Assembly: GCA_024734495.1 (NCBI GenBank)
Contig: JALMQS010000055.1
Location: forward strand, 12,601,852-12,665,851
Direction: 5' to 3'
Length of the DNA stretch: 64,000 nucleotides
DNA from: Forficula auricularia
Lineage: Eukaryota; Arthropoda; Insecta; Dermaptera; Forficulidae
Shown here piece after piece: positions 31,201 through 37,545 of this stretch (within the stretch, counting starts at the first letter, position 1; every line of letters starts with the position of its first letter). The notes beneath the pieces were generated by a model that saw only the letters and a program-made list of their open reading frames with translations, did not search any database and was not told the origin of the DNA. The position numbers and the translations under genes are program-made.

Positions 31201-33931
31201 TGGGGTCGATTTCTCGGCGTAAATTAAATACTTCAGATGTGTCTAAACTACCACCAAAATATCAACTTTTTATGAATTGAGAGCACTAATTTATTTAAGT
31301 TTAATTAGGGCCATAGTTTGGACCATATTTAATAGAAATTATTTTTTATCTCGAAAACCGTTAGAGATAGGTATAGGACAATATTAACAAAAAAGTATTT
31401 TAATAAAGGGCGGATCTAAAAACTTGTTAATAAACGAGGTGTTCTATTTAAAAAAATAATGTTGCTACGACTTTTCGATGGAAGCCGAAACGTCGTAATG
31501 CTGAAAATATTTTAGATCGATAGAACAGGTAAGAAAATATAAGGTGCTAAATTTTCAGAAAAATCCTGCCTTCTGTTTTCCATAAACGTCTAACGTGTCA
31601 TCGACCGTGAATCAGCCTGTATACAATTTGAATCCAGAAAATATTTGGGAGATAATCGATTTTTGGAATCCTAATAATTCTTTTGCTTCAGCTTTTGCTT
31701 CATATTTCGCGTCCAACTCAAACCTGGACGACAAAGGGCTTGAAGCACCCACATACCCCCCAGTACTAATATAATGTCAGATACTGTTTTCAGTATCAAG
31801 AGCAAGACATCCTGGATAGAGAGAATTGGCGTGTTGGATGCGGAAAACGGCGCATGCTGTAGAACAAACCGCTTTATTATTATTACTGTTTTCAGGATAC
31901 CAGCAATTCTAAAGATCATCCAGAATCTAAAGAACAACTCTTCTGCTGGCCCCGACGATATCCCTGCCATTCTCATTAAAAAATGTGCCCCTGAACTTGC
32001 TCCTATACTATCCAAATTATACAATTTCTCCTATAACTCTGGAATATTTCCGGAAGCCTGGAAACTAGCCAGAATCCAACCAATTAAGAAAAATGGCGAT
32101 TCTTCCAACATAAAAAACTATCGACCCATAGCAATCACTTCTGTCTTATCCAAAATTATGGAAAAGGCCATCAACGAGCAAGTTCTACGACACTTAGAGT
32201 CAAATAAATTTATCCACGATAGGCAATACGGCTTCAGGCAATCCCGGTCGACAGGTGACATCCTAGCATATGTAACTCATATCTGGAACAAAACCTTGGA
32301 GGCCGGGAATGAGACCTCGCGGTAGCTTTAGACATTTCAAAAGCCTTCGATATGGTCTGGCACAAAAATCTTCTTGCCAAATTGACCTCCGTCGGCCTTG
32401 CACCGAAACTCTGTAAGTTGCTCGAAAGTTTTCTTTCAGACCGTAGTATTAAGGTTGTCATCGATGGAATATCATCTTCCCCTTCCACACCAACGCTGGA
32501 GTTCCTCAGGGATCGGTTATCTCCCCTACGCTTTTTCTTATCTATATCAACGACCTTCTAAATTTGCCCTCCAATCCGGTACATTGTTACGCAGATGACA
32601 GCACCCTACATAACGCCCCTGCATCGCATAAAAACCGTGCAGACATTGCCTCTTCAATTAATTTAGACTTGTGCAAACTTAAAAACTGGGGATCCCAAAA
32701 CTTAGTTAACTTCAATGCAGGGAAAACTCAGTGTTGCCTTATTTCTAGGCGCGTCGACAGAAACCTCCCAAACATATCATTCGACTCAAACTCACTAGAA
32801 TTCAGGGATAAAATTTCAATGCTAGGCGTAACTCTAGGGTCTGACCTTTCATGGAATGACCATATCTCAACCACTGCTAAAGCTGCAGCGCGCAAGCTTG
32901 GTCTTCTATTTAGGTCTAGACGCTGTTATACTCCCAGTCAACTTCTTATGCTGTATAAGGCTCAAATTCGTCCCTGTCTCGAATATGGCTCTCATCTGTG
33001 GAGGGGTGCCTCCAAGCATTCTCTTGCTACACTGGATGCAATTCAGAAGCGAGCAATTAAACTAATAGGAGAACCGGCTCTAACCAACTCACTCGACTCC
33101 CTGGCTCACCGAAGAACCGTTTCTGCCCTTTCCCTGTACTACAGATACTATCACGGTGTCTGTTCAGTCGAGCTGAAATCGATTATCCCCCCTAATGCCC
33201 TCTTTACGCGAAACACGCGGTTTTCTAACGCTCAGCACCCCTTCGCTGTCAAATTGGATAAAAGTCGAACAAGCGCTTTCGCCAACTCTTTTATCCCTAT
33301 GACCTCCAGAGACTGGAACTCGCTCCCTGCCACCATCTTTCCCGCGACTTATAACCTTCAGCTATTTAAGACCCGTATCCACAGATACCTTCGACCCCCG
33401 CCCAACCCATGAAATTCTTTCTTCTTCTTTTCACGATGGAGGGGCCAACCCAGGCCTTTAGGGGTTGCACCTTTTTGGTGTAACTCCTTCTCTCATCATT
33501 ATCATAAAAAAAAAAAAATTCCCTCCCGATACGATGTCCACCAGAGCAACCCTCCCGGAGGGGTTGCCTTTATCTCTAAAGAATCTACAACACTAATTAA
33601 TTTAGATTGGAAAATATTTATTATTCATACCTAAATAGATTTTTTGAAAATTTTCTATTTCCATAATGAATTGCTTCCATGATAGTAAGTACTTACTAGA
33701 GAAAGCCCATCCTCCGGAAAACAGCTCTTTTAAGAATTGTCCATTTATTTTTTTACATTTTTCTGACGAGTTCATTGGGGCATCGTAAAAGGTCACTTTA
33801 TCATCCTGATGCAAATGATTAAATTGATTAATCCCCTCCATTAGAGAGAATTCATCTATTTCGATAACATGATCAAGAATTTTTGCATTCACTGCTGAGA
33901 TAAATACCACAAAAATAATATAAACTTTCAT
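7112..33931 (-). CDS. nrf-6-like: NRF-6-like membrane acyltransferase, copy A (multi-exon, middle exons not visible)
   Basis: Exons, 5' to 3' on the minus strand: 33931-33697, 30460-30291, 23918-23722, 23599-23335, [middle exons missing], 14557-14361, 14274-14160, 13090-12901, 7450-7308, 7240-7112. Every visible junction has GT-AG sites and the phases fit within both blocks. The product starts with a signal peptide (MKVYIIFVVFISAVNA), followed by a cysteine-containing NRF domain (FDSWGKIP, LGNFDECL, YCLG, GLCMPKDC). An acyltransferase-3 domain follows (SLHGIKFLSICWVILSHR, GWYLGVDMQLY, YYTTHARFGPY, WALALGWVVYACATGQG, FIPFSRLSYSMYLLH, LLFESP). The placed exons give about 546 residues against 650-700 usual for the family, so about 100 residues are missing. 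Relatives in nematodes and insects are integral membrane proteins linked to lipid handling or uptake; no substrate can be inferred here. Length, frames and splice sites all look functional. The missing part may be in the assembly gap. Confidence 0.85.
7308..7450 (-). CDS. nrf-6-like: Copy A exon: FIPFSRLSYSMYLLH segment
   Basis: 143 nt after TTTTTCAG, completing a split Gly codon. It encodes FINTFLSWKGFIPFSRLSYS then MYLLHLDIIYVLASSMRS. The SRLSYxxYLLH motif is conserved in the family. It ends in phase 0 at ACG|GTAAGA. Confidence 0.9.
7511..7705. repeat. Long hairpin (MITE-like) in a copy A intron
   Basis: TAATCAAAAAGTGTGGG near 7576-7592 is mirrored by CCCACACTTTTTGATTA near 7623-7639. The flanking arms also pair (ATACTTCTAATAAGT with ACTTTTAGAAGCATG). 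Total about 195 bp, non-coding. Confidence 0.65.
8037..9605 (+). repeat. Tandem array, about 270-360-bp units
   Basis: About five degenerate units share ATCGAGTGTCCTTATT (near 8118, 8471, 8811, 9077 and 9434), TTCATCTTTAGTCC, AATAAGAGGAAAAATC, TCAAGTCGATTG, long T runs and ACCAATTATTTTACATTAA. Unit length varies through short TTTTTATTATT blocks. A diverged piece lies at 5655-5720. The array sits in a copy A intron. Confidence 0.85.
9606..10470. other. Unclassified intron sequence
   Basis: No gene, RNA or clear transposon terminus was seen. The minus-strand frame 10118-10309 has no protein character. Confidence 0.45.
10480..11168 (+). mobile_element. Probable solo or truncated LTR (boundaries uncertain)
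   Basis: A GC-richer island in AT-rich DNA. It holds a TATA-like TTTATAAAGGCGG at 10757, a triplicated TGCCTTTGTGCCAATATTTT motif at 10905-10990, and an end at ...AAATTTACA followed by AAATGGTGACCCGA. TGGTGACCCG resembles the primer-binding site that follows a 5' LTR. No gag-pol follows: sequence passes straight into a LINE reading frame near 11173. The 5' edge is a guess. Confidence 0.45.
11173..12298 (+). mobile_element. R1-like non-LTR retrotransposon, 5'-truncated and decayed
   Basis: The C-terminal half of a reverse-transcriptase polyprotein is spread over several frames. It covers LQLAEHKTEAVLVSTRK and VIKYLGVMLDDRLSF (11173-11480), then VYRLGALRVISGYRTVSNDA (11517-11915). A zinc-knuckle-like tail (CPECNV, DAKHVLFLCPRF) runs over 11935-12060. 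An in-frame TAA at 11326 and frame changes make it dead. It ends in a poly-A run at 12282-12297. The sequence order and knuckle resemble R1/LOA-type LINEs. Confidence 0.75.
12299..12900. other. Unclassified intron sequence
   Basis: Nothing coding was seen. A short direct repeat, CTTCCTTTTATATTGTAGT, occurs at 12708-12726 and 12769-12787, and a G run at 12564-12574. Confidence 0.45.
12901..13090 (-). CDS. nrf-6-like: Copy A exon: WALALGWVVYACATGQG segment
   Basis: 190 nt, phase 0 to phase 1. It begins KHLLAIWLLDLALLIGLIL, continues through HPFFQFDP and ends in the family motif WALALGWVVYACATGQG. It has no counterpart in copy B. Confidence 0.9.
13170..13290 (-). repeat. tRNA-cored inverted-repeat element, copy 1
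   Basis: On the minus strand a tRNA-like core (GGTTCGATTCCCGAGGGTGG, with a good B box) is bounded by ATATGTCAGAG at one end and CTCTGACATATG at the other. The same ends around a tRNA-like core recur at 48022-48236 and 57962-58300. It is read as a SINE/MITE hybrid family, not a tRNA gene, because the cloverleaf does not close. Confidence 0.6.
13385..13510 (+). repeat. TACCTGGAG-headed repeat with C-rich tail
   Basis: TACCTGGAGCCACCAAGCGA is followed by a decayed hairpin and about 90 bases of C-rich simple sequence. The same head with a C-rich tail lies at 39834-39955. Confidence 0.5.
13545..13600 (-). repeat. Terminal fragment of the ACCGGGTGAG foldback family
   Basis: TTTTTGAGTTATAAGAG...AAACTCACCCGGTAT matches the right terminus of the element at 24063-25133. 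Confidence 0.6.
13674..14147 (-). mobile_element. LINE 3' fragment inserted beside a copy A exon
   Basis: The minus-strand protein fragment SLDFLAHRRTVSALSLYYRY then SFIPMTSRDWNSLP is the C-terminus of the same LINE family as 31640-33518. The 3' UTR (GGTGCAACGCCTAAAGGCC) also matches. It is 5'-truncated at 14147, ten bases inside the intron after the 14160 donor. Confidence 0.85.
14160..14274 (-). CDS. nrf-6-like: Copy A exon: YYTTHARFGPY segment
   Basis: 115 nt, phase 2 to phase 0. It encodes ADIYYTTHARFGPYVIG then GYIILVAQENKYQMKK, typical of the family's seventh-helix region. The donor GTAAAT is followed ten bases later by a LINE fragment (14147-13674), which inserted into the intron without touching the exon. 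Confidence 0.9.
14361..14557 (-). CDS. nrf-6-like: Copy A exon: GWYLGVDMQLY segment
   Basis: It encodes CVVQGWYLGVDMQLYVLSP and two further hydrophobic helices. Length is 197 nt, ending in phase 2 at TCAGT|GTAAGT. It has the same length and phase as copy B 49888-49692. The LTPAF-type exon that precedes it in copy B is not found upstream here. Confidence 0.9.
14640..15960. repeat. Foldback array of about 120-bp units
   Basis: Units carry GAGGAATCGACTTAAAATC, AATCGATCGTTATT and TTACCAATAATAACCGAA in varied forms. Units up to about 15150 run in one direction and those from about 15185 in the other, around a centre at CTCAAGCTTGAGTTATTTAC, making a hairpin of at least 250 bp per arm. The left edge AACTGCGAAGGATCGTTGCT matches 40095-40115 and, inverted, 44325-44347. 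Related arrays: 40082-40600 and 43720-45200. Confidence 0.85.
16190..16680 (-). repeat. CCAATGCGAAGCATGGG-family repeat, minus copy
   Basis: Read on the minus strand it starts ACTTTATCCAATGCGAAGCA and includes CACGTGACGGTTTTGCC, GTCTCGTCGAGAGGCC and a GATGGATGGATG tract with a CA/TG microsatellite. Other copies: 43003-43515, 61553-62000 and a start at 63936. It often adjoins the 120-bp satellite units, so both may be parts of one element. Confidence 0.8.
16835..16866 (-). ncRNA. Decayed hammerhead-like motif of Penelope element 2
   Basis: On the minus strand CTGATGA is followed by hairpin GAAGAC-CAA-GTCTTC, then GATATAGTC in place of GAAACTATAGTC. The conserved GAAA box is lost, so it should not cleave. 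Confidence 0.5.
16874..17568 (+). mobile_element. ACTTTACCATAC-family repeat nested in Penelope element 2
   Basis: Starts ACTTTACCATACAGGG and ends ACACGTCAGC. It interrupts the Penelope sequence between CATCATCAGTC and ATTATAAAT, so it arrived after the Penelope copy. Confidence 0.8.
18230..18684 (-). other. Intron segment paralogous to copy B intron
   Basis: Matches 50340-50690 at AAGGCTTTATTAA, GCGTATTTAGTTTATTTTTA, AAAATGTCAAGAGA and TTAGCTCAAAA. In copy B this segment lies between the LTPAF exon and the GWYLGVDMQLY exon, so the equivalent copy A exon should lie just above 18684. A MITE-like tail (GGTCGCGGTTCACCCCTCGG) is inserted near 18395. Confidence 0.7.
18690..19194 (+). mobile_element. 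ACTTTACCATAC-family repeat, cut by assembly gap
   Basis: Starts ACTTTACCATACAGTG and runs into the N block at 19195 before its usual end. Confidence 0.8.
19195..19294. other. Assembly gap of 100 N
   Basis: Exactly 100 undetermined bases, a usual placeholder for a gap of unknown size. It separates a repeat copy from the 3' end of a LINE, and lies where the missing middle exons of copy A are expected. Confidence 0.97.
19468..20313 (-). pseudogene. LINE reverse transcriptase, C-terminal two thirds
   Basis: Open for 281 codons. Motifs: SGVPQGSVISSTLFLIYIND, then CYADDSTLH (the YADD catalytic box), LGVSVASDLSWNEH, and QIRPYLEYCSHLWRGAS. RTSFANTYIPMTSRNWNSLP follows in the neighbouring frame (19516 down). 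The upstream catalytic aspartate region (SKAFDQVWH) lies in another frame near 20430-20360. Confidence 0.85.
21595..22218 (-). pseudogene. LINE endonuclease domain
   Basis: ATG at 22218 opens MTSIKINFCNIRGLSRN, the start of an exonuclease/endonuclease/phosphatase fold. Next come LLGLSETIID (catalytic Glu), GGVCCYIRKDIPSRRL and, after a frame change near 21853-21885, FLGDFNVHNKNWL (catalytic Asp/Asn pair). LLDLFITS closes the region. It nicks target DNA in the intact family; here it is frame-broken. Confidence 0.82.
22505..23217 (+). repeat. GC-rich dispersed element with hairpin and minisatellite
   Basis: Begins with an inverted pair around 22513-22660 (CAGCCGTTTTTACGTGAATC and its reverse). 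It contains a TCTGTCTGTATG run, then a G-rich minisatellite (22905-23160), and ends GGCCGCCGAAGGCGGGCC then GCAGCTAGTAA. A minus-strand copy lies at 46873-47628. The long frames inside are simple-sequence artefacts. Confidence 0.7.
23335..23599 (-). CDS. nrf-6-like: Copy A, fourth exon (start of acyltransferase-3 domain)
   Basis: A first transmembrane segment (VLLSLFAFLSILSTIYDLIV) is followed by SIVSLHGIKFLSICWVILSHR. The latter is the family hallmark, with the His-Arg pair at the end of the first acyltransferase helix. The exon ends in phase 0 at AAC|GTAAAT. The next exon should carry the VDTFFxLSG-type segment, which is not visible downstream. Confidence 0.88.
23722..23918 (-). CDS. nrf-6-like: Copy A, third exon (end of NRF domain)
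   Basis: The exon opens LDYFTGGSIGLCMPKDCTP, the conserved G-x-C-x-P-x-x-C segment of the NRF domain, and contains SSCQTNDG. It begins in phase 0 after TTTTTTAG and ends in phase 2 before GTAGGT. Confidence 0.87.
24063..25133. mobile_element. Foldback transposon with about 270-bp inverted termini
   Basis: The left arm starts ACCGGGTGAGTTTTTTTATC and the right arm ends as its reverse complement (AAACTCACCCGGT). Shared inner phrases include TTGTTTGTCGACCTA and CAAGCTTTCAAGG. The arms span roughly 24063-24330 and 24870-25133. No transposase is seen. A SINE is nested in the middle. Confidence 0.85.
24578..24770 (+). mobile_element. tRNA-derived SINE with target-site duplication
   Basis: 193 bp. 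The head is tRNA-like with an A box near TATGTGGTAGCGTG and a B box GAGTTCGAATC, and the tail is poly-A (24752-24770). It is flanked by near-perfect 12-bp duplications, ATTGTTTAATCA (24566-24577) and ATTATTTAATCA (24771-24782). Its 3' part shares ATAGTATCGTAAAT-like sequence with the SINE at 52810-52979. Confidence 0.85.
25134..25645. other. Unclassified intron sequence
   Basis: Moderate GC with no reading frame of note. Includes AGGCATCGGCAAAAAATTC and a CCCACCCCCCCACCC tract at 25490-25504. Confidence 0.4.
26035..26069 (-). ncRNA. Hammerhead-like ribozyme motif, left terminal repeat of Penelope 1
   Basis: Minus strand: CTGATGA, one extra T, a perfect hairpin GAAGAC-CAA-GTCTTC as helix II, then GAAAC-TATA-GTC, giving a 2-bp helix III with a TATA loop. 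All core boxes are present. Helix I beyond the core is weak. The motif is in a known setting: Penelope terminal repeats carry hammerheads. Confidence 0.7.
26262..26696 (-). CDS. Penelope GIY-YIG endonuclease domain
   Basis: An open frame of 144 codons. After KTPITLGKDLGS and a linker it carries GVYSLKCKDC, then YVGKTERNLKIRLNEH, the GIY-YIG signature with its conserved Arg. AIESLEILKSFNRNS follows, with the downstream Glu-containing helix. This is the C-terminal endonuclease that nicks target DNA for Penelope insertion. A full protein would have a reverse transcriptase of several hundred residues before it, absent here. The frame itself is intact, so this copy is fairly young. Confidence 0.85.
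   Translation of the reverse strand: MKKLGFKTVFKTPITLGKDLGSNKKDKLPNIEKEGVYSLKCKDCEAIYVGKTERNLKIRLNEHIRDFKNKKWENSFADHLNSNNHSFPEGPGIRLINGEKNPKLISAIESLEILKSFNRNSKLCLNNQIELSNSNLLKMFANKR
26815..26849 (+). ncRNA. Hammerhead-like ribozyme motif, right terminal repeat of Penelope 1
   Basis: The same motif as 26035-26069 in the opposite orientation: CTGATGA ... CAAGTCTTC-GAAAC-TATA-GTC. Helix II is weakened by a G-to-A change (GAAAAC opposite GTCTTC). Core boxes are intact. Confidence 0.65.
28011..28307. other. Unclassified intron sequence
   Basis: No coding or repeat signature was recognised between the LINE and the following foldback element. Confidence 0.4.
28308..29990. mobile_element. 1.7-kb foldback element with about 760-bp inverted arms
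   Basis: The left arm (28308-29071) begins ACCGGGTGATTCAATAAGGG and the right arm (29231-29990) is its near-perfect reverse complement, ending CCTTATTGAATCACCCTGTA. The unpaired centre is only about 160 bp. Inner matches include AGTCAAGCATGCCATGG and CTAGGTGGCTAAATAGC. No transposase frame remains. Confidence 0.9.
29991..30290. other. Unclassified intron sequence
   Basis: Nothing recognised between the foldback element and the second exon of copy A, apart from the donor-side intron sequence. Confidence 0.4.
30291..30460 (-). CDS. nrf-6-like: Copy A, second exon (NRF domain core)
   Basis: The acceptor TTTTTTAG|TG completes a split ATG codon from the previous exon. The exon encodes FDSWGKIPIG, VSLGNFDECL and ETQYCLGNF, the signature of the NRF domain (SMART NRF), and ends in phase 0 at GCG|GTGAGT. 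Confidence 0.88.
30605..31045. repeat. Inverted-repeat (MITE-like) element, about 440 bp
   Basis: Left arm 30605-30823 and right arm 30840-31045 pair almost throughout (TTTTAACTAACCATGG with CCATGGTTAGTTAAAA; AATCTCCCAAAATGA with TCATTTTGGGAGATT). The centre is near 30830. Non-coding. Confidence 0.85.
31046..31639. other. Unclassified intron sequence
   Basis: No gene. It contains a G run (31106-31120) and, at 31477-31503, a hammerhead-like remnant (GAAGCCGAAACGTCG) lacking a CTGANGA box. Confidence 0.4.
31640..33518 (+). mobile_element. Jockey/CR1-type LINE, 5'-truncated, with poly-A tail
   Basis: Plus-strand reverse transcriptase of the same family as 19295-22320, opposite to the host gene. 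Order: NNSSAGPDDIPAILIKK, NYRPIAITSVLSKIMEKAIN, RQYGFRQSRSTGDILAY (31774-32325). After a frame change near 32320 comes ALDISKAFDMVWHKNLL, then CYADDSTLH, SDLSWNDHISTTAKA and IPMTSRDWNSLPATIFPATY (to 33412). Catalytic Asp boxes are intact but two or more frameshifts break the protein. Poly-A at 33506-33518. Confidence 0.88.
32564..33412 (+). pseudogene. LINE reverse transcriptase, C-terminal frame
   Basis: An open frame of 282 codons running from just before YADDSTLH to the conserved C-terminal tail TRIHRYLRPPPNP. It is separated from the N-terminal half (31774-32325) by frameshifts near 32320 and 32490. Confidence 0.85.
33697..33931 (-). CDS. nrf-6-like: Copy A, first coding exon (signal peptide, start of NRF domain)
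   Basis: The ATG at 33931 opens directly with a hydrophobic signal peptide, MKVYIIFVVFISAVNA. An in-frame ATG at 33982 would add 17 hydrophilic residues and lies only a few bases from a TATA box, so it is unlikely to be in the mRNA. The exon ends in phase 1 at CTCTA|GTAAGT. It carries one cysteine (SSEKCKK) and FLKELFSGGWAFS. Confidence 0.8.
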
Positions 33932-33985
33932 TCTCGAAAATTGACGAATATGTTGTTTTTTTAAGTCTGGATTGATTTTCATTTA

Positions 33986-33993
33986 CTTTTATA
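33986..33993 (-). promoter_or_regulatory. TATA box for copy A
   Basis: TATAAAAG on the minus strand lies 55 bases before the ATG at 33931. Transcription would be expected to begin 25-30 bases further on, near 33960, between the two candidate ATGs. This favours the inner start codon. The motif match is clear; its use is inferred. Confidence 0.5.
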
Positions 33994-34255
33994 TCGACAT
34001 GAGTTAGATAAGGTCATTTTTGAATACTTATCTAATCTTTATAATCATTATCAAATCACAATTCACAAAAATCTGTTCATAAATGACGTTTGTATAATCT
34101 TTTTTCTTTTACTTTTTCATTTTATACATTAAATTGTATTTCTTGTCTTAGTCCAGTAGCCTCAGTTAAGACATTATGAAAAACTCAAAAACAGGCAGAC
34201 TTTTTCGATACAACGGGTAAAGTAGGTATAATACATGTATTTGCCTAGGTTAATT

Positions 34256-35066
34256 AGACAGTACCTGGAGGCATTTTAATATTATTTTTAATTTAAAATT
34301 CTGATAAAAAGGTCAAATTTTTATTTGAGAGCCGTATTCAAATTAAAAAAAATACAAAAATATATAATATTCGCCCACTGTACCCCCCCCCCCCCTCCAC
34401 CCCCACCCCGCTCGACCCTACCCCCGAAACCTCGCCCTACCCCCGGATCCCCCACCACTGCACCCATCTCCTGCACCTGTTTTGATTCAACCATATGATT
34501 CATTTTTATTTATCCAATTGTTAATAAATAAAACCTATCAAAATATGTTGTTTTTTCAGAAAATTGAGACCTGCTTATGCAAAAGATATTTTTAAATAAA
34601 TTCTTGATTATTTTTTATTCTATTAAATAAATAAAGTTCTTTATAAAAACAATTATAAAACGTTTATTAATATTTCTAACGTATAGGGAGAACAAAATAT
34701 GTTAAAATCCACAATCACAATACTTCTTCAAGGCCTTTGAGAACAATGAATTATCAACCTATTTTCTGCTCCGGGTACAAAAGAAAGAGAAACCCTTTTT
34801 TTCAATCTTGAAATCGATTGTGTAGTAGCAAAATAAATGCTTTTTACCACTAACCAAGGGTAGATGGTAAATGCTGGCCATCCCAGTGGCTCCATTTACC
34901 ATCTACCGTTTGTTAGTGGTAAAAAGCATTTACTTTGCGGCATACAACAGGCTCTAAGATTGACATTTTTCTACCTGATAATAATTAATTTGATTACTAA
35001 AAAAAAACATCAAAAACAATTTTGTCGAAGATGTGACCGTGACAGATCGAATTGTCACCATATCAT
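34256..35066 (+). repeat. Left arm of a large inverted duplication
   Basis: Reverse-complement match to 37547-38488. Shared phrases: GTACCTGGAGGC, CATATGATTCATTTTTAT, GAGACCTGCTTATGC, ACAATCACAATACTTCTTCA and GTGACAGATCGAATTGTCACC. It carries a private MITE insertion at 34829-34975. C-rich simple sequence at 34381-34445. Confidence 0.8.
34829..34975. repeat. MITE of the GTTAGTGGTAAAAAGC family
   Basis: Inverted arms GCTTTTTACCACTAAC and GTTAGTGGTAAAAAGC flank GGTAGATGG-type inner repeats. Other members: 48240-48362 (half), 49131-49326. The opposite arm of the large inverted duplication lacks it near 37655, so it inserted after that duplication. Confidence 0.75.
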
Positions 35067-35640
35067 ATATTGATAATTATTCCTCCCCTCCCCTCACCAC
35101 TAAAAATTAAATATTCAATTCGCTTTTCTTTGCGTACAGAAAAAATACAATACATTAATCACATCTTATTTGATTTATATTTTATATATTATTTGTTTAT
35201 TTTTTAATCATTTGCCACTTTTTTATAATTTTTTAAAAATCTAAATTTTGTTATTCTTATTTTTGGATTTTTACAAAATTGAATGACTCAAGACACGCAT
35301 GCTCGAGTTTCTCATGGCAATACTGGATGGAGCAGCCTGTCATACAAACAACACCTGATCTCTTTGAAATGTATTTATTTATTTATTTATTTGTTTATTC
35401 ATTCATAATTCTTACAATTTAACTTTACACAATGCTCTGAGGCAGTGGAGCCTTATATCGATTATCGATTCCAAATTTTAAAAAAATGATATAATATAAT
35501 TCTCCTCCTCACACGATCCCACTTATTTAAATAAATCTATTTCCACACAACAAATATCACAATGCTGTAGATTATAGAGAAAAAAATACTTCCAGATTCA
35601 TATCTAGAGCCTCATTTCTGTAGCTGTATCAGGATGAAAA
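35067..35640. other. Unclassified intergenic sequence
   Basis: AT-rich with a (TTTA)n microsatellite at 35371-35400. No gene. Confidence 0.45.
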
Positions 35641-35649
35641 TGAGGCGAA

Positions 35650-35945
35650 ACTTTTAAGAAACTATGTATTTTCGGGAGTTTACAGGTATACATTTAGATT
35701 GTGGTGTTTTAAGAGGAATAAAATTTTTGGACCGAGACGCCGCCCGCCAGGGCACTCAGCCCGGAGGATCGAGATTCGAGGGCGTGCCGAAGGCATGCAC
35801 GAAAAGCTCGTGTATTCAATTTCGACTTATCCAGGTCAGTTACTTTCTGTTTGTCCTGAAGATGGGTTAGTCACCCGAAATATATATATCGAGATTAAAG
35901 ATTCTCCAAAAATAAATTCGTTTTATTTTTTTATATCTTAATGTG
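35650..35945 (+). mobile_element. Penelope-type terminal sequence with hammerhead motif
   Basis: A GC-rich block (CGCCGCCCGCCAGGGC...) is followed by a hammerhead-like motif at 35856-35890 and an AT-rich tail. It has the layout of a Penelope terminal repeat but belongs to a different family from those at 26 kb and 38 kb. Ends uncertain. Confidence 0.5.
35856..35890 (+). ncRNA. Hammerhead-like ribozyme motif, third family
   Basis: CTGAAGA, one extra T, hairpin GGGT...ACCC as helix II, then GAAA followed by TATATATATC, where the self-complementary AT run can form helix III and UC provides the cleavage site. Position 7 of the core is variable in hammerheads, so CTGAAGA is allowed. Helix I is weak. 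Confidence 0.5.
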
Positions 35946-36247
35946 AAACCTACCAAGTATTTTTATCCAATAATTCTACGGGAAATTATAAAGACTAAGT
36001 ACATAGATTCAATTTGTTCACCATCTAATAAAAATAAAGTCCTGAAGAGATTATTAAATTTAATCTGATAGAAAAATCAAATTTTTCGCAGATTATTATT
36101 TTTATTTATTTATTTTTAATAAGTTTTGCTCATCCCCTAAAATTCTCTGGGTACATGACTGCTGTATTGTAGGTATACATTATTTCGCTTATACTGTCAA
36201 AGGTCAACCAATGTTTTATTTTATTAACCAGAAGAGTCGTTTTTATT

Positions 36248-36905
36248 ACTTTATCAAACAGGGTATGGTCAAGTATTGTAATCGTGCATGAAAAAAGTGG
36301 TTTTTTCCTTCTTTTTTTCGAAATATCTCAAAAACGGCTGAAACTATTTTGATTAAAAAAAAATTGAGCGAAACTATGGTATTTCGGAATACAAAAAAGC
36401 TTAAATAAGTGAACATCGAAAAAATTATATTTTTCGAGATAATAATTGTTTTGTCAAAATGTTTGTTAGTTAGTTAGTTAGTATGTGCCTTACCAAATTT
36501 TGGGGACGAGCTAGCTCAAAACTAGTCTGAATATCGAAACCAAATTTCACAAGTAGTTTTGGTCCATTGAGATTAAGAGCTGCTTAGATTTTGGTGCATA
36601 TCGACCCAAAATTAAGGGGGGTGGAGGGGCGTTAAATATTTAAAATCTAGGCCATTTGAGCAAACTCAACGAAATTTGGTATACATAATCATTGGAACCC
36701 CAAAAATCTAAAAATCCAAAAATTAACCTCCCAAAATGGGGGGGGGGGCGGTCAAAAAATGAAAATCTAGGCCCTTGTACCAAACTCAACCAAATTTTGT
36801 ATACATAATCAGTGGGCCAACAGTAATCTAAAAATGCAAAAACTAACCCCCCATCGCTAAATGAACGGTAAAGTCAAGTGGATGGCCACATCAGAACACG
36901 TCAGC
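36248..36905 (+). mobile_element. ACTTTACCATAC-family repeat
   Basis: Starts ACTTTATCAAACAGGG, ends ACACGTCAGC, flanked by TTATT on both sides as at 6142-6969. Contains the family phrases GACGAGCTAGCTCAAA and GTATACATAATC. Confidence 0.8.
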
Positions 36906-37403
36906 TTATTTTTTTAATGCAATCGAATTCAAGAAGCCCACACCAGTAAGATGCAGCTCCGATGTATCTCAAAAGACCCATTTGCCCCTCATTTCCCTTT
37001 TTCCCATGAAGACAATTTCGCACTAAGCTAGGAGTAATGAGGCTTGTACAATTCTGACGTAATTGAGACGTAATCTGTAGACTCTCTACTCAAAGGTCAC
37101 ATATGTTTTAAATTTTATATTTAAAAAATCAATGACGATAGAAAAACAATTTTAAGAAAATTAAATTATCACAGTTCTATGAACTTAGTATTTTTGTAGT
37201 TTTTTTTTTTTTAACTAGCTGATCATAATCTTTTATCGACAAGGTGTATACACTTAAGCCGAGTTAAGTACGAAAAAATGTCTGCATTTGAAGATAACAT
37301 GAAATAATAATACTCATTTGTATTGCTAATATGTACTCGAGATCTTATAATAGACTGGTCATTGATGCGTCGATCAACACAAGAAAAAATAATTAAATAT
37401 ACC
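36906..37403. other. Unclassified intergenic sequence
   Basis: No coding signature; a T run at 37200-37212. Confidence 0.4.
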
Positions 37404-37545
37404 ATAATATCTACTCTTATTAAACGAGCAAAAATTGTATATTTATTTGTTTATATATATATATTTATTTGTTTGTATATTTGTATCTTGGTTCTATTTT
37501 GAAAACGACTCTACTGATTTTGATGAAATTCACGAGTTAGGGGGT
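37404..37545 (-). repeat. Dispersed repeat, minus-strand partial copy
   Basis: Minus-strand match to 1843-2070: TCTACTCTTATTAAACGAGC at one end and AAAACGACTCTACTGATTTT at the other. Confidence 0.65.

Noticed and set aside
31477..31503. Hammerhead-like GGAAGCCGAAACGTCG
   Set aside because: The GAAACGTC box and a short hairpin are present, but the CTGANGA box is not, so it was not called.
31671..32024. Minus-strand frame with membrane-like composition
   Set aside because: Antisense of the LINE reverse transcriptase at 31640-33518.
33931..33982. Upstream ATG at 33982 as the start of copy A
   Set aside because: It lies within a few bases of the TATA box and would bury the signal peptide behind 17 charged or polar residues.
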